Assembly: GCF_004016445.2 (NCBI RefSeq)
Contig: NZ_SADT02000007.1
Location: forward strand, 501,958-565,957
DNA: 64,000 nt
Reading direction: 5' to 3'
DNA from: Mesorhizobium sp. M2E.F.Ca.ET.219.01.1.1
GTDB lineage: Bacteria > Pseudomonadota > Alphaproteobacteria > Rhizobiales > Rhizobiaceae
Shown here piece after piece: positions 1 to 9,222 of this stretch. The first letter of the stretch is position 1. Every line of letters begins with the position of its first letter. The notes beneath the pieces are model-generated. The model made no database searches. It worked only from the letters and a program-made list of their open reading frames with translations, and was not told where the DNA came from. A program made the translations under genes and the position numbers.

Positions 1-72
1 CCGATCGGCACCGCGGTGGAGGTCCTGCCGCATATCGCCGACCAGGCGCCCGCTTCCACCTCTGTCGAATGA
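1..72 (+). CDS. C-terminal end of an unidentified protein (partial)
   Basis: An open frame runs from the first base to a TGA at 70-72 and encodes about 23 residues ending in a Ser/Thr-rich tail. It reads in the same direction as the lipoprotein gene that starts 9 bp later, so the two may be co-transcribed. The piece is too short to assign to a family; it is called coding only because of the tight spacing and the lack of stops. Confidence 0.5.
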   Translation, partial: PIGTAVEVLPHIADQAPASTSVE

Positions 73-81
73 TGGCGCCTC

Positions 82-594
82 ATGAACCGCATGATTGAAA
101 ACACGCGCCGGCTACTCGCCGCCGGCCTCCTGGTGCTGGCCGCATCCTGCTCGACCAGCAACACCCTGGCCCCTCCCACGCCCGACGTCACCAACGCCGA
201 GATTGCCGGCTTCCAGAACGTACAGCCGGGCAGCGAGGAGGATTTTATCCTCAATGTCGGCCGCCGCACCTATTTCACGAAAGGTTCGGCCGAGCTCGAT
301 TCTGTCGCCAAGACCACCCTCGACACCCAGATCGCCTGGTTAGCAAAGTATCCGCGCTGGATGCTCAAGCTGCAGGGGTTCGCCGACGATCCCGGCGCAA
401 ACGAAACGGCTCTGTCGCAGCGGCGCGCCGATGCGGTGATGGACTACCTCGCCGCCGGCGGCATAGACCGCAACCGCATGTGGGCCAAGGGCTACGGCAA
501 GGACCGGCTCGTCCGCGACTGCCCCGACACCGCCTGCAGGTCGCAGAATCGCCGCGTCGTGTCTAATTTGCGCGATGAGAGGGACGAGTCGTAG
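82..594 (+). CDS. OmpA/Pal-like outer-membrane lipoprotein
   Basis: 170 residues. A basic N-terminus is followed by a short hydrophobic stretch and a lipobox ending in Cys23 (LAASC), so the protein should be lipidated and anchored in a membrane. Residues about 57-160 form an OmpA C-terminal (peptidoglycan-binding) domain, with the LSQRRADAV segment and the GYG loop typical of Pal. Family members bind the diaminopimelate of peptidoglycan non-covalently and tether the outer membrane. No tol genes lie nearby, so this is probably a Pal paralogue rather than the tol-pal gene itself. An ATG three codons inside (position 91) is an alternative start. Confidence 0.85.
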   Translation: MNRMIENTRRLLAAGLLVLAASCSTSNTLAPPTPDVTNAEIAGFQNVQPGSEEDFILNVGRRTYFTKGSAELDSVAKTTLDTQIAWLAKYPRWMLKLQGFADDPGANETALSQRRADAVMDYLAAGGIDRNRMWAKGYGKDRLVRDCPDTACRSQNRRVVSNLRDERDES

Positions 595-737
595 AGGACA
601 CTGTTTTGCTTGTCGGTGTCTCACAACGCGACGGCGGCATGTCCGCTTGGCGCCTCATCGGCCGCAGAGATTGGCTTGGCCGCTGCCTGAAAGCAGACGT
701 GGCCAGCGACAGATCCGTCTTTGCGCTCCGATCTGTA

Positions 738-1526
738 TCATCCGCCGCCGCCCGCTTCGGGCATAACTTGCAGCAACGGCTGCGGCGATACTGCGATCTC
801 TCCCGTGAAGGGCCGATCGTGGGCGAGAATCAGGAGAACGGATGCCGCCACGCCGGTCGCAAAACTTCCAAGGGCGATCGCCGATGCCATTCGGTTGTCA
901 CTGTGAACGACCGCAATCGCGAGAAGAGCACAGAAGGCTTGCAGGACCAGGCAGGCCCACTTCGTGGGATTGACCTGTGCGGAGCTGACGAGAATCCGTT
1001 GGCGACGCGCTTCCAGGGCGTCTTCAAGCCATCTCGTCATCTCGCGCTGCGCGATCTCCTGGCCGGGATTGGTTGGCGTCAAAGCCAGCGTCGTCCGCAG
1101 CGCCTCGTTAAGCGCCGGCGGGACTATGGTGAGGGTCGCCGCTCCCTCGGCCATCAGCGGCCACTCCTGGCTCGTCGTTTCCTCGATATAGCTGCGCAGC
1201 AGCGTCCGTAAGCGCGCCTCGGGTTCCCCGGGAAAGCTGCCCGCCAGAACCATGACCGACCGCAACGCACTGGCCTCGCGATTGACTGCCGCACTGGCGT
1301 GATCGTTGTCGCTCCAGACCTGAGCCGCGGTGAACGCCACGAATAAGCCGAAGATGATACCGAGCGGCGGCAACATGCCAGGCGAAAGCGCCTTGAATGA
1401 CCGCGCCGTGGAGCCCGCAGCAAGAGCGGCGATGCCCTGGTGCAAGATGAACGCGACGATATAGGTGGCCCCGAACACGACGAGAGCCATCCAAGCCAGT
1501 GGAAGAGTATGCAACCACCCACTCAT
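738..1526 (-). CDS. DUF4239 family integral membrane protein
   Basis: About 262 residues from the ATG at 1526, chosen because the strong Shine-Dalgarno-like AGGGAAGG lies just upstream on this strand; the open frame continues 32 codons further without such a site. Hydrophobic segments near the N-terminus (two helices) and C-terminus (two helices) flank a soluble central region containing a VWSDNDHASAAVNREASAL stretch, the arrangement seen in DUF4239 (bestrophin-like) proteins. The function of the family is not established. The gene stands alone; its 3' end faces the lipoprotein gene. Confidence 0.75.
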   Translation of the reverse strand: MSGWLHTLPLAWMALVVFGATYIVAFILHQGIAALAAGSTARSFKALSPGMLPPLGIIFGLFVAFTAAQVWSDNDHASAAVNREASALRSVMVLAGSFPGEPEARLRTLLRSYIEETTSQEWPLMAEGAATLTIVPPALNEALRTTLALTPTNPGQEIAQREMTRWLEDALEARRQRILVSSAQVNPTKWACLVLQAFCALLAIAVVHSDNRMASAIALGSFATGVAASVLLILAHDRPFTGEIAVSPQPLLQVMPEAGGGG

Positions 1527-1811
1527 AGTAGCGCCTTCCCTATGCTGAGAGTTCGCCGGCAGGCGTTTGTAGGGCCGTAGTTCCACTCGTGGCAATGCCA
1601 CCGTGTTCCATCGTGTCAACAATCCTACGCACTGCTGCCAGCGCCGGTCGAAAGACCTGCTTTAACAACGGGGCGCTGGCTGTAAGGGGCTTCTTCTATA
1701 CCCGCCTCGAGAACCTGATGACTCAACAGGCCCTCTGAGGTGACGGTAGCGGAATCTCCCGGGAAGGAGTCAGGATCTAAAGCTGTCTCGCAGTCCCGAG
1801 GGAAAATGGCT

Positions 1812-3740
1812 TTAAACTCCAGAAGGCCGTCCTTCGATTCCGCTTCCTGATTGGCCTTCTGCCTTCGCCAAACTGACCTCCAGGCGCTCGATCAGCGCCC
1901 GATAGCGCGGATGATCGCGCAGAGAATTCATATCCACATCCTGCGCCATCCAGTGCACCTGCTGCAATCCAAGCTGCGGCACGCAGTGCTCCAGCGTGTC
2001 GATCGCCTTTTCCACGGTGCCGATCGCCGCCAGGAAACACGCGACATTGTAATGGCTGTTATAGTCCTCCGGGTCGATGGCGATGGCGCGCTCGGCCCAT
2101 TGGAGGGCGCGTTCGTCCAGGCCGAGATTGTGGAGGACGTAACAACCATAGGCATAGGCTGCGCCATCGTCCGGATAGAGCTGCATGGCCTTCTCGATGC
2201 GGGTAAGCAGCTCCCCTGAAAGCCTGTGGGCTTCCTCCTCCTCGCCCAGCGTCTTGCGGCAATCCCACAGCATGCACATCGCGCCATAGCTGTTGCGGTC
2301 AACCTCCGCCGCCTTCTCATAGGCGGCCGCGGCCTCTGCAAACTTGCGCTCCATGCGCAGCACGTCGCCCAAGGTCCTGTGCGCCTCGTAGAGATCGGGA
2401 TCGAGCGCGATTGCTCGCCGGCAGGCGGCGCCTGCGAGCTCGATTTGCTCCTTCTGGAAATGCGCCATCGCGTGGGCCACATGAGCTTCCGCGAGCGTCG
2501 AGTCCAAGGCCAGCGCGCGCTCAGCCTCGGCGCTCAAGGTGACAAGCTTTGCGCTCGGATCTCCGGATCTCAGCAACATGCCCTCAGCTAACGCCAGCCC
2601 GGCCCGCGCCAGAGCGTATTCGGGATCGATCTCCAGCGCCCGCTGGTAGAGCCGTCGGGCTGAAAGGTGATTGCGACGGCCCAGGCGCAAGAAATGCTGC
2701 CGTCCCATGAGGTAATATTGATAGGCTTCTACGTTCTCCGTCGTGCGTTTGCCGATGGCAGCACGCTCGGCGGGCATCAGCCGGATCTTCAGGGCATCGA
2801 CGATGGCCCGCGCGATCTCGTCTTGGAGCGCAAATATGTCGTCAAGATCACGGTCGTAGCGTTCGGCCCACACATGGTGCCCACTCTTCCCGTCGATCAG
2901 CTGCGCGGTGATGCGAACGCGACCACCCGCCTTGCGCACGCTGCCTTCCAGCACATGCGAAACGCGCAATTGCCGGGCCGCTTCGCTGACGTCCATCGAC
3001 TTGCCTTTGAGGGCAAAGGTCGTGTTGCGCGCCGTGACTGCCAGCGCCCCGACCTTGCTGAGGTCCGTAATGATGTCCTCGGTAATGCCGTCAGAGAAGT
3101 ATTCCTGCTCTGGGTCGCCGCTCATGTTGGTGAAAGGCAGCACGGCGATCGAATGTCCGTTGCGTAACGGAAGCGCATCCTTGACCGACGGCACGGACGA
3201 GCTGGTGGGGGATAGCTCAACGGACATGACACGGTAAGCGCGTACCGGCTCCGCAATGTTGTGAACCCGTTGTTCGCCGATATCCGTATAGACGTATTCG
3301 AGTTTGCCTTTTACTTGATCGTAAATGGCGCGCCCGATGCAAACGCCGCCAGGCTCCGCTAACTTTTCAAGCCGTGCCGCGATGTTCACACCGTCTCCGT
3401 ATATCGTGTCGTCTTCGACGATCACGTCGCCGAGGTTTACGCCCATACGGAACGCCATACGCCGGTTTTCGGGGAGGCCCGCGTTCTCGCCGCCCAGTTC
3501 GCGCTGCAGTTCGATCGCACACTGCACGGCGTTAACCGCGCTCCCAAACTCGATCAGCAGGCTATCCCCGGCCGAGCCGACGATGCGTCCGTGGAACCGC
3601 GCGATTTTGGGCTCGAATACCTCAGCTCGGAGCCGCCTCAGCCGTCCCAGCGTTCCCGACTCGTCGGCTGCCATCAGCCGCGAGTAACCTGCCACGTCGG
3701 CGGCCAAGATCGCCGCAAGCCTGCGTTGCTCTTCTCGCAA
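1812..3740 (-). CDS. Class III adenylate/guanylate cyclase with TolB-like and TPR regions
   Basis: 642 residues starting at a TTG (3740) preceded by GGGAGG at good spacing. Residues about 5-175 are a class III nucleotidyl cyclase catalytic domain: the first metal-binding Asp lies in AADVAGYSRL, the GDSLLIEF strand follows, and the second Asp region is YGDGVNIAARL. The middle (about 195-330) matches the TolB/FlgO-like periplasmic-type domain often fused to rhizobial cyclases (IAVLPFTNMSGDPEQEYFSDG). The rest is helical TPR-type repeats. No membrane helix is evident. Expected product is cAMP or cGMP; substrate and input signal cannot be read from the sequence. Rhizobia carry many such paralogues. 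Confidence 0.88.
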   Translation of the reverse strand: MREEQRRLAAILAADVAGYSRLMAADESGTLGRLRRLRAEVFEPKIARFHGRIVGSAGDSLLIEFGSAVNAVQCAIELQRELGGENAGLPENRRMAFRMGVNLGDVIVEDDTIYGDGVNIAARLEKLAEPGGVCIGRAIYDQVKGKLEYVYTDIGEQRVHNIAEPVRAYRVMSVELSPTSSSVPSVKDALPLRNGHSIAVLPFTNMSGDPEQEYFSDGITEDIITDLSKVGALAVTARNTTFALKGKSMDVSEAARQLRVSHVLEGSVRKAGGRVRITAQLIDGKSGHHVWAERYDRDLDDIFALQDEIARAIVDALKIRLMPAERAAIGKRTTENVEAYQYYLMGRQHFLRLGRRNHLSARRLYQRALEIDPEYALARAGLALAEGMLLRSGDPSAKLVTLSAEAERALALDSTLAEAHVAHAMAHFQKEQIELAGAACRRAIALDPDLYEAHRTLGDVLRMERKFAEAAAAYEKAAEVDRNSYGAMCMLWDCRKTLGEEEEAHRLSGELLTRIEKAMQLYPDDGAAYAYGCYVLHNLGLDERALQWAERAIAIDPEDYNSHYNVACFLAAIGTVEKAIDTLEHCVPQLGLQQVHWMAQDVDMNSLRDHPRYRALIERLEVSLAKAEGQSGSGIEGRPSGV

Positions 3741-3878
3741 GGAGGACCTCCCGCCAGTTCGAACAATCTTAGCCTAAGAAACGGCGCGAGCGAGCCCCTG
3801 TTCGGATGCGGAATCCGAAATTGGCTTAAGGAAGCATATCGCAGCGAAATTCGACTGCGCGGCAGGTCGCGTCCCGGT

Positions 3879-5150
3879 CTATGGAAGTCTGGTCGAGGAA
3901 GCGTCATAACGTTGACGAATAACGTTCGTCAGGCTCCCTTGCGCCGGATAGAGCGGTATCAGGCAGGCCTGCAGGGCGTGGTACAAGTCGGCTTTGCCGA
4001 CAAACAGCGAATGCGCCGGGTGCAGGTCCTCATCCAGTTCTTCGAACCATCCGCCATGCTCGCGGTCGATATAGGCCTCGGCGATGGTATTCCAGATGCG
4101 CCGGTACCATTCTTCATGGAAGGCGCTTGGACAATGCTCGGCCAGGAATGAGGCAGCGCCCGCGGCCTCGGCGATCGGCCACCAGGGTTTGAAGCGGAAC
4201 GCCGGCTTGTCGGCCCAGTCGAGGGTGTAGAAAAAGCCGCCTTTGGTTCCATCCCATGCCAGTTCCACGGAGCGCCGAAACAGCATCTCCGCGGCTGCCG
4301 GCATCCAGTCGTGCTTTTTGCCGCCAAGCACCCACAGCTGGAGGGTCAGCCTCGCCCACTCGAGCCAATGACCCGGCGTCGTCCCCGACGGACGGAACAT
4401 CTCGTCGACCGCCCTATAGGAACGGTCGATCGCCCACTGCTCGTCGAAATGCTCGGCGACGCGAAAGTCGCACTCGCGGGCACGGCGGTTGATGATCAGG
4501 TCCGCAATGCGCTCCGCCTCGCGCAGGTATTCCTGATCGGCGGTCGCCTCATAGGCGGCCATCAATGCCTCGGTCAGGTGCATGTTGGAATTCTGGCCGC
4601 GATAGCCGCGCAACGGCGTCCAGTCGCACTCGAACTCCTCGGCGATGGCGCCGTGCTGCTCTTCCCAGAACCGGTCGTTCAGGATCGTCGTGACGTCTGC
4701 CAGCATCCCGTCGGCCAAAGGGTGGCCCACCAGCTTCGCGCTTGATGCCGCAAGCAGCACAAAGGCGTGGCCATAACCCTGTTTGCTGGCGTCCTTGGGC
4801 CCGTCGTCGTCGAGCGACCACATGTAGCCGCCATGCTTTGCATCACGATGGCAGTGCCAGAGATACTGCATTCCATGATCGATCATCCGGTCACTTCCAG
4901 GCCGCCCAAGCAGACTGGCGATGACGTAGCAATGGACGGCCCGGGCGGTGGTGTGGATTGGCCTGACCGCCTTTCCGGGCAGGGGCTTGCCAGTCGCATC
5001 GAGATCGAAGAAGCCGCCCCGCGGGTTGATGGCGACCGGATCGAAAAGGTCGAACAGGATATTTGCCTGCTTGGTGAGCCAGGCGCGGTGCCAAGGCGCA
5101 TCACGCCAGGCGCCGGGACTGGACGAGGTAACGAAAATTCCGGCATTCAA
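3879..5150 (-). CDS. AGE-family sugar epimerase/isomerase
   Basis: 423 residues with an (alpha/alpha)6-barrel signature of the N-acylglucosamine 2-epimerase superfamily: GGYMWSLDDDG, YGHAFVLLAAS, a GHWLEWARL segment, and HGGWFEELDEDL near the C-terminus with conserved His and Glu residues. Members interconvert aldoses and ketoses (mannose, cellobiose, sulfoquinovose) or epimerise GlcNAc; the substrate here cannot be decided, though the length fits the YihS/mannose isomerase group. The start is a TTG at 5150 with AGGA 5 nt upstream; the nearby ATG is out of frame. It is 138 bp upstream of the cyclase on the same strand. Confidence 0.83.
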   Translation of the reverse strand: MNAGIFVTSSSPGAWRDAPWHRAWLTKQANILFDLFDPVAINPRGGFFDLDATGKPLPGKAVRPIHTTARAVHCYVIASLLGRPGSDRMIDHGMQYLWHCHRDAKHGGYMWSLDDDGPKDASKQGYGHAFVLLAASSAKLVGHPLADGMLADVTTILNDRFWEEQHGAIAEEFECDWTPLRGYRGQNSNMHLTEALMAAYEATADQEYLREAERIADLIINRRARECDFRVAEHFDEQWAIDRSYRAVDEMFRPSGTTPGHWLEWARLTLQLWVLGGKKHDWMPAAAEMLFRRSVELAWDGTKGGFFYTLDWADKPAFRFKPWWPIAEAAGAASFLAEHCPSAFHEEWYRRIWNTIAEAYIDREHGGWFEELDEDLHPAHSLFVGKADLYHALQACLIPLYPAQGSLTNVIRQRYDASSTRLP

Positions 5151-5441
5151 TGTTTCCTGGTGGGCGTGACAGGGTTGGCTGTTGGCGGCGCCGCGTTGGC
5201 GGCGCGTCCTTTATACAGACAACGAGCCGCGCGAATGAACCCGTCGAGGCGCCAATTTCGGTGCATGGTCCTTGAGAATGTTTGGAAAGGTCAAGGGCCA
5301 AGCCCATCGTGGATGGGCTGGAGGAGGGGGTCGAGTTGTAACGCTCGCGTCACTGACTGGCGAAGCACGGTCCGCGTGTTGGTCGTCACCGTGCGTTCGG
5401 ACTTGAAGAGCTGAATTGGGCGAGCCGGCCTTTGTGCCCTT

Positions 5442-6266
5442 TCACGCGGTCAACAGACGGGCCAACAACGCCGAGGCTGGTGTCTCGGCCAAGCCAAGAT
5501 CGCGGACGCTGCTCATGTGGTTGACCCCTGTAAGGCTCGTGAGGGAAACGACCAGCCCTTGCCGTTCGAGATTCTCTGCGAAAGCGGCGGCCTGGCTGTG
5601 GAAAGGCGGCGTTTCCTCGGCGCCGACGGCTACCGCGACCGCGACGCCCGGATCGAAGCTGTGATCGATCGGCGAGAGCCGCTCAACCTCGTCGTCGGTG
5701 ATCGCGATCTCGGCAGCGAGAAACGACTCCTGCAACGGTGCCAGGTCGTAGATGCCGCCGAGCAGGAGCGCGGATTTGATGCCCGAAGGCCGGGTGTTGT
5801 CGTCAAAGAGCATGGTCGCGAGATGCGCCCCGGCGGAATGGCCGCTTACCGTCAGTTGGTCAGGATCGCCGCCATAGCTCGCGATGTGGTCATGTATCCA
5901 TTGCCTGGCGCGGCGTATTTGATCGACGATCATCGCCATTCTCACGCTCGGCATCAATGCGTAGTCGACGATGACGGCAATCGCCCCGGCGTTGGTGACG
6001 GTGTCCGCTACGCAGGAATAGTCGCGCTTGGAGAACATGCGCCAGTAGCCGCCATGAATGAACATGTGCACCGGCAGGCGGTCGCGTTTGCCCTGCGGGA
6101 AGAACAGGTCGACGGTTTCCGTGCCGTCCGGTCCGTAAGGCACGTCGGTGGCCATCGGAACTCTCGCCCTGGTCGCGGCGCTGCGCCGGACGATCTCGGC
6201 GACGATGTCGTCGAACTCGGGGACATGGTCGCGAATGCGGAATGGATCTTTCGCCATCTGTCTCAT
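5442..6266 (-). CDS. Alpha/beta hydrolase (esterase/arylformamidase-like)
   Basis: 274 residues with the oxyanion-hole motif HGGYW, the nucleophile elbow GHSAG and a C-terminal GVNHMS likely carrying the catalytic His, as in kynurenine-formamidase-like and carboxylesterase hydrolases. No signal peptide is seen, so it is cytoplasmic. Its ATG overlaps the stop of the upstream aldehyde dehydrogenase by one base (TGATG), which implies translational coupling. With the aldehyde and iron alcohol dehydrogenases it forms a three-gene operon: an ester or lactone opened by this enzyme could yield a hydroxy acid oxidised by the other two. The substrate is unknown. Confidence 0.82.
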   Translation of the reverse strand: MRQMAKDPFRIRDHVPEFDDIVAEIVRRSAATRARVPMATDVPYGPDGTETVDLFFPQGKRDRLPVHMFIHGGYWRMFSKRDYSCVADTVTNAGAIAVIVDYALMPSVRMAMIVDQIRRARQWIHDHIASYGGDPDQLTVSGHSAGAHLATMLFDDNTRPSGIKSALLLGGIYDLAPLQESFLAAEIAITDDEVERLSPIDHSFDPGVAVAVAVGAEETPPFHSQAAAFAENLERQGLVVSLTSLTGVNHMSSVRDLGLAETPASALLARLLTA

Positions 6267-7753
6267 CAGATCGTCACGGCGATGTATTTCGCCTCCATGA
6301 ACTCGGCGATGCCGTGCTTCTGCCCGCCTTCGCGCCCAAGCCCGCTCTGCTTGACGCCGCCGAAGGGCGCGGCAGGGTCGGACATCAGGCCGCGATTGAG
6401 CGCGATCATGCCGGACTCGATCTTCGACGCCATGCGCATGCCCTTCACAAGGTCGCGCGTGTAGATATAGGCGGCAAGGCCGTACTCGGTATCATTCGCC
6501 TTGGCGATGACCTCCGCCTCGTCTTCGAAGCGGCTGATTGGCGCCACTGGACCGAATATCTCCTCGTGAGCCATGGCGGCGTCGGCCGGCACGTCGCTCA
6601 GCACCGTGGGCGGATAGAAAAATCCTCGGCCCGCGGCGATCGCGCCGCCGCACAGAACCTTCGCGCCGCGCGCGACCGCGTCCTGGACGAGCCGATCGAT
6701 CTTGTCCACGGCCTTCCTGGTGATCATTGGTCCGCATTCGGTTTCCGTGTCCGTGCCCGGACCGATGGTCAGAGCCGCCATGCGTTTGCGCAGGCCTTCG
6801 GCGAACGCGTCATGGATGCCCGCCTGGACATAGAGCCTGTTGGCCGCCGTGCAGGCCTCGCCGGCGTTGCGCATCTTGGCGATCATCGCGCCATCGAGCG
6901 CCGCTTCCAGGTCGGCGTCGTCGAGCACGATGAACGGCGCATTGCCGCCAAGTTCCATCGAACAGGAAATGACGTGTTTCGCCGCCTCGGCGAGAAGCAT
7001 GCGGCCGATGCCGGTCGAGCCGGTGAAGGAGAGCTTCCGCACCCGCGCGTCGGCCAGCATGGCCGCAGTCACGGACCCCGGATTCGAAGTGGTGATGACG
7101 TTGACGACGCCCGGCGGCACGCCGGCCTCCTCGTAGAGGGCAGCAAGCGCGTAGGCCGTCAGCGGCGTCTCGCTGGCCGGCTTCAGGATGACGGTGCAGC
7201 CGGCGGCAAGCGCCGGCGCGATCTTGCGTGTGGCCATCGCCGCCGGGAAGTTCCACGGCGTTATCAGCACGCAAATGCCGATCGGCTGGTAGTCGACCAC
7301 GATCCGGTTCGCGCCGGACGGCGCAAGGCCGAACTCGCCGCTGATGCGAACCGCTTCCTCCGCGTTCCAGCGGAAGAACTCGGCCGCGTAGGCAACTTCG
7401 CCGCGCGCGTCGCGCAGGGCCTTGCCGTTCTCCAGGGAGATCAATACGGCCAAGGTCTCGGCGCGTTCGGTCATCAACTCGAAGCAGCGCCTCAGGATCT
7501 CGGACCGCTTGCGCGGCGGGGTCTCGCGCCAGCCGGCAGCTGCCTGTGCCGCCGCCTCGACCGTAGCCGCGGCATCGGCGAGCGTTGCGTCCGGAACCGC
7601 GGCGATCACGGCCTCGGTCGACGGGTCGACCACTTCGATGACGCGGCCGTCGGATGAGGGGCGCCATTTGCCGCCGATATAGAGTCCATGCGAAAACGCG
7701 GCATACTCAGACATGTCGGTGTCCTGATCGAATAGGTCTATCGAAATGTTCAT
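6266..7753 (-). CDS. NAD(P)-dependent aldehyde dehydrogenase, succinate-semialdehyde type
   Basis: 495 residues; a full-length ALDH superfamily enzyme of the GabD branch. Visible motifs are the PWNFP cofactor segment, FTGSTGIGR, the general-base Glu in MELGGNAPFIVLDDADL, and the catalytic Cys in GEACTAANR. Predicted reaction: oxidation of a semialdehyde, probably succinate semialdehyde, to the acid in the cytoplasm. Two starts are possible: ATG 7753 with GGAG 9 nt upstream, or ATG 7714 (MSEYAAF) with AGGA upstream, closer to the usual GabD length. It lies between the iron alcohol dehydrogenase and the hydrolase in one operon. Confidence 0.9.
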   Translation of the reverse strand: MNISIDLFDQDTDMSEYAAFSHGLYIGGKWRPSSDGRVIEVVDPSTEAVIAAVPDATLADAAATVEAAAQAAAGWRETPPRKRSEILRRCFELMTERAETLAVLISLENGKALRDARGEVAYAAEFFRWNAEEAVRISGEFGLAPSGANRIVVDYQPIGICVLITPWNFPAAMATRKIAPALAAGCTVILKPASETPLTAYALAALYEEAGVPPGVVNVITTSNPGSVTAAMLADARVRKLSFTGSTGIGRMLLAEAAKHVISCSMELGGNAPFIVLDDADLEAALDGAMIAKMRNAGEACTAANRLYVQAGIHDAFAEGLRKRMAALTIGPGTDTETECGPMITRKAVDKIDRLVQDAVARGAKVLCGGAIAAGRGFFYPPTVLSDVPADAAMAHEEIFGPVAPISRFEDEAEVIAKANDTEYGLAAYIYTRDLVKGMRMASKIESGMIALNRGLMSDPAAPFGGVKQSGLGREGGQKHGIAEFMEAKYIAVTI

Positions 7754-7771
7754 AGGCTTGGGCTCCGTCTC

Positions 7772-9043
7772 TCACATCGTCACTGCGGACATATCGCCGC
7801 TGTAAGCGGCCCTAACCAGGCGCTGCATCGCGGGCAGGTCGAAGGTGCGGGGATTGTTCTTGATCAGCCGGTCGATGCCGAGGGCCTGTTCCGCGGTCCA
7901 GTCGATCTTGTCCGCAGGAAGGCCGAGATCAGCCAGCGTCCGGGTGATGCCGATGGCGTTGAACAGTCGCGCAACTTCCGTGATCGTGGCGTCGGCCAGC
8001 TGATCGGCGCCGCGGTCCTGGTGGGGCAGGCCGAGCGCAGTGCCGATTTCCGCGATCTCCGCGGTTGCCGCCGGCAGGTTGTAGCGCATCACATAAGGAA
8101 GCATCGTCGCGACGCCCAACCCATGCGGCGTGTGGGTGAGCGCGCCGACTGGATACTGCACCGCATGGGCGGCGGCGGTTCCCGCCGTGCCGAAGGCGCA
8201 GCCGGCGGCCAACGCTCCCATCATGACATCGGCGCGCGCACTCTCGTTCGACCCGTCGCGATAGGCTGCTTCGAGGCTGCGGCCGAGGAGCCTGATCGCC
8301 AGAAGGGCGAAATGGTCGGTCAGCGCGCTCTTGCCGACAAAGACATGGCGTTGCGCCAGATCGGCATCTGCGCCGCGTCTTGCCGCGGTGAAGGCCTCGA
8401 TCGCATGCGTCAGCGCATCGGCGCCGGCGATGGCGGTCAGCGATGGGGGACAACTCGCCGTCAGGTCCGGATCGCACAGCGCAACCGCGGCGATGAGATG
8501 CGGGCTGGAGATGCCGACCTTCAGCGTCCGCTCCGGGTCGGAGATCACCGCGATGGGAGTGACTTCGGAACCGGTGCCGGCCGTGGTCGGCACCGCAATA
8601 AGGGGAAGGGTAGGGCCCGGCACCTTGAACTCACCATAATAGTACTGGAGCCTGCCGCCCTGGCTGATGAGCAGACCGGCGCATTTGGCCATGTCGAGGC
8701 AACTGCCGCCGCCGACGCCGATCACCATGTCCGGCTCGAATCCCTTCGCCTCCGCGATACAGGCGCCGACGCTGTCGCGCGGCACATCCGGCAAGGTGCG
8801 GTCGTAGACGAGCGTGTCGATCCCTGCAGCCTGCAGCCCCTCGAGCATCTCAATGAACTCGGACGTTCTGGCGAGCCGTTCGTCGGTGCAGATGAAGGCG
8901 CGCCGGCCATGTCGCCCGGCAATGGCGGGCAGCGCATGGCGCTGGCCTTTGCCGAAAAGAATTTCGCGCGGCAGGCGCGCGGCTGCAAAAAGGGTCATGA
9001 ACTGAGATCTTTCGAAAGGGACTGGTGCGAAAACGCTGTGCAT
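7772..9043 (-). CDS. Iron-containing alcohol dehydrogenase (group III)
   Basis: 423 residues. Contains the NAD-binding GVGGGSCLDMAK, the PTTAGTGSEVTPIAV segment and metal-ligand regions DALTHAIEAF and HTPHGLGVATMLPYV expected of Fe-dependent alcohol dehydrogenases such as 4-hydroxybutyrate dehydrogenase, 1,3-propanediol dehydrogenase or maleylacetate reductase. First gene of the operon, 18 bp upstream of the aldehyde dehydrogenase. The pairing of a Fe-ADH with a semialdehyde dehydrogenase suggests oxidation of an omega-hydroxy acid such as 4-hydroxybutyrate to the dicarboxylate (inference). An internal ATG at 8998 (MTLFAAARLPREI) may be the true start. Confidence 0.87.
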   Translation of the reverse strand: MHSVFAPVPFERSQFMTLFAAARLPREILFGKGQRHALPAIAGRHGRRAFICTDERLARTSEFIEMLEGLQAAGIDTLVYDRTLPDVPRDSVGACIAEAKGFEPDMVIGVGGGSCLDMAKCAGLLISQGGRLQYYYGEFKVPGPTLPLIAVPTTAGTGSEVTPIAVISDPERTLKVGISSPHLIAAVALCDPDLTASCPPSLTAIAGADALTHAIEAFTAARRGADADLAQRHVFVGKSALTDHFALLAIRLLGRSLEAAYRDGSNESARADVMMGALAAGCAFGTAGTAAAHAVQYPVGALTHTPHGLGVATMLPYVMRYNLPAATAEIAEIGTALGLPHQDRGADQLADATITEVARLFNAIGITRTLADLGLPADKIDWTAEQALGIDRLIKNNPRTFDLPAMQRLVRAAYSGDMSAVTM

Positions 9044-9157
9044 CGGTTGAGTGGCCTCTGGTTCGCAGGCCGGTGCTTTGTCGGCTTTGGTGCCCGCATC
9101 GTTGAATGCGGCGATACGGTTCCTGGCCCCATCCGTTCGTATCCTCTATAAAATCGT

Positions 9158-9171
9158 ATAGGATATCCTAT
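9158..9171. promoter_or_regulatory. 14-bp perfect palindrome, candidate operator of the GntR regulator
   Basis: ATAGGATATCCTAT is a perfect palindrome in the 179-bp space between the divergent alcohol dehydrogenase and GntR/FCD genes. A degenerate second copy (ATCCTCTATA, 9141-9150) lies just to its left. Position and symmetry are those of an FCD-family operator controlling both directions. Confidence 0.5.
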
Positions 9172-9222
9172 TGAATTGGCCGGAGCATCATGTTAGGGCT
9201 CGTTCCTGTCAAGAGGTAACCG

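Noticed and set aside
1527..1811. A short frame near 1668-1739 ending in a plausible helix, in the gap before the cyclase
   Set aside because: Only about 22 codons with no start, ribosome site or recognisable family; could be a decayed end of a gene but cannot be shown.
5151..5441. Perfect 8-bp hairpin (AGCCCATC / GATGGGCT at 5301-5319)
   Set aside because: No T tract on either strand and too far from either gene end to be called a terminator.
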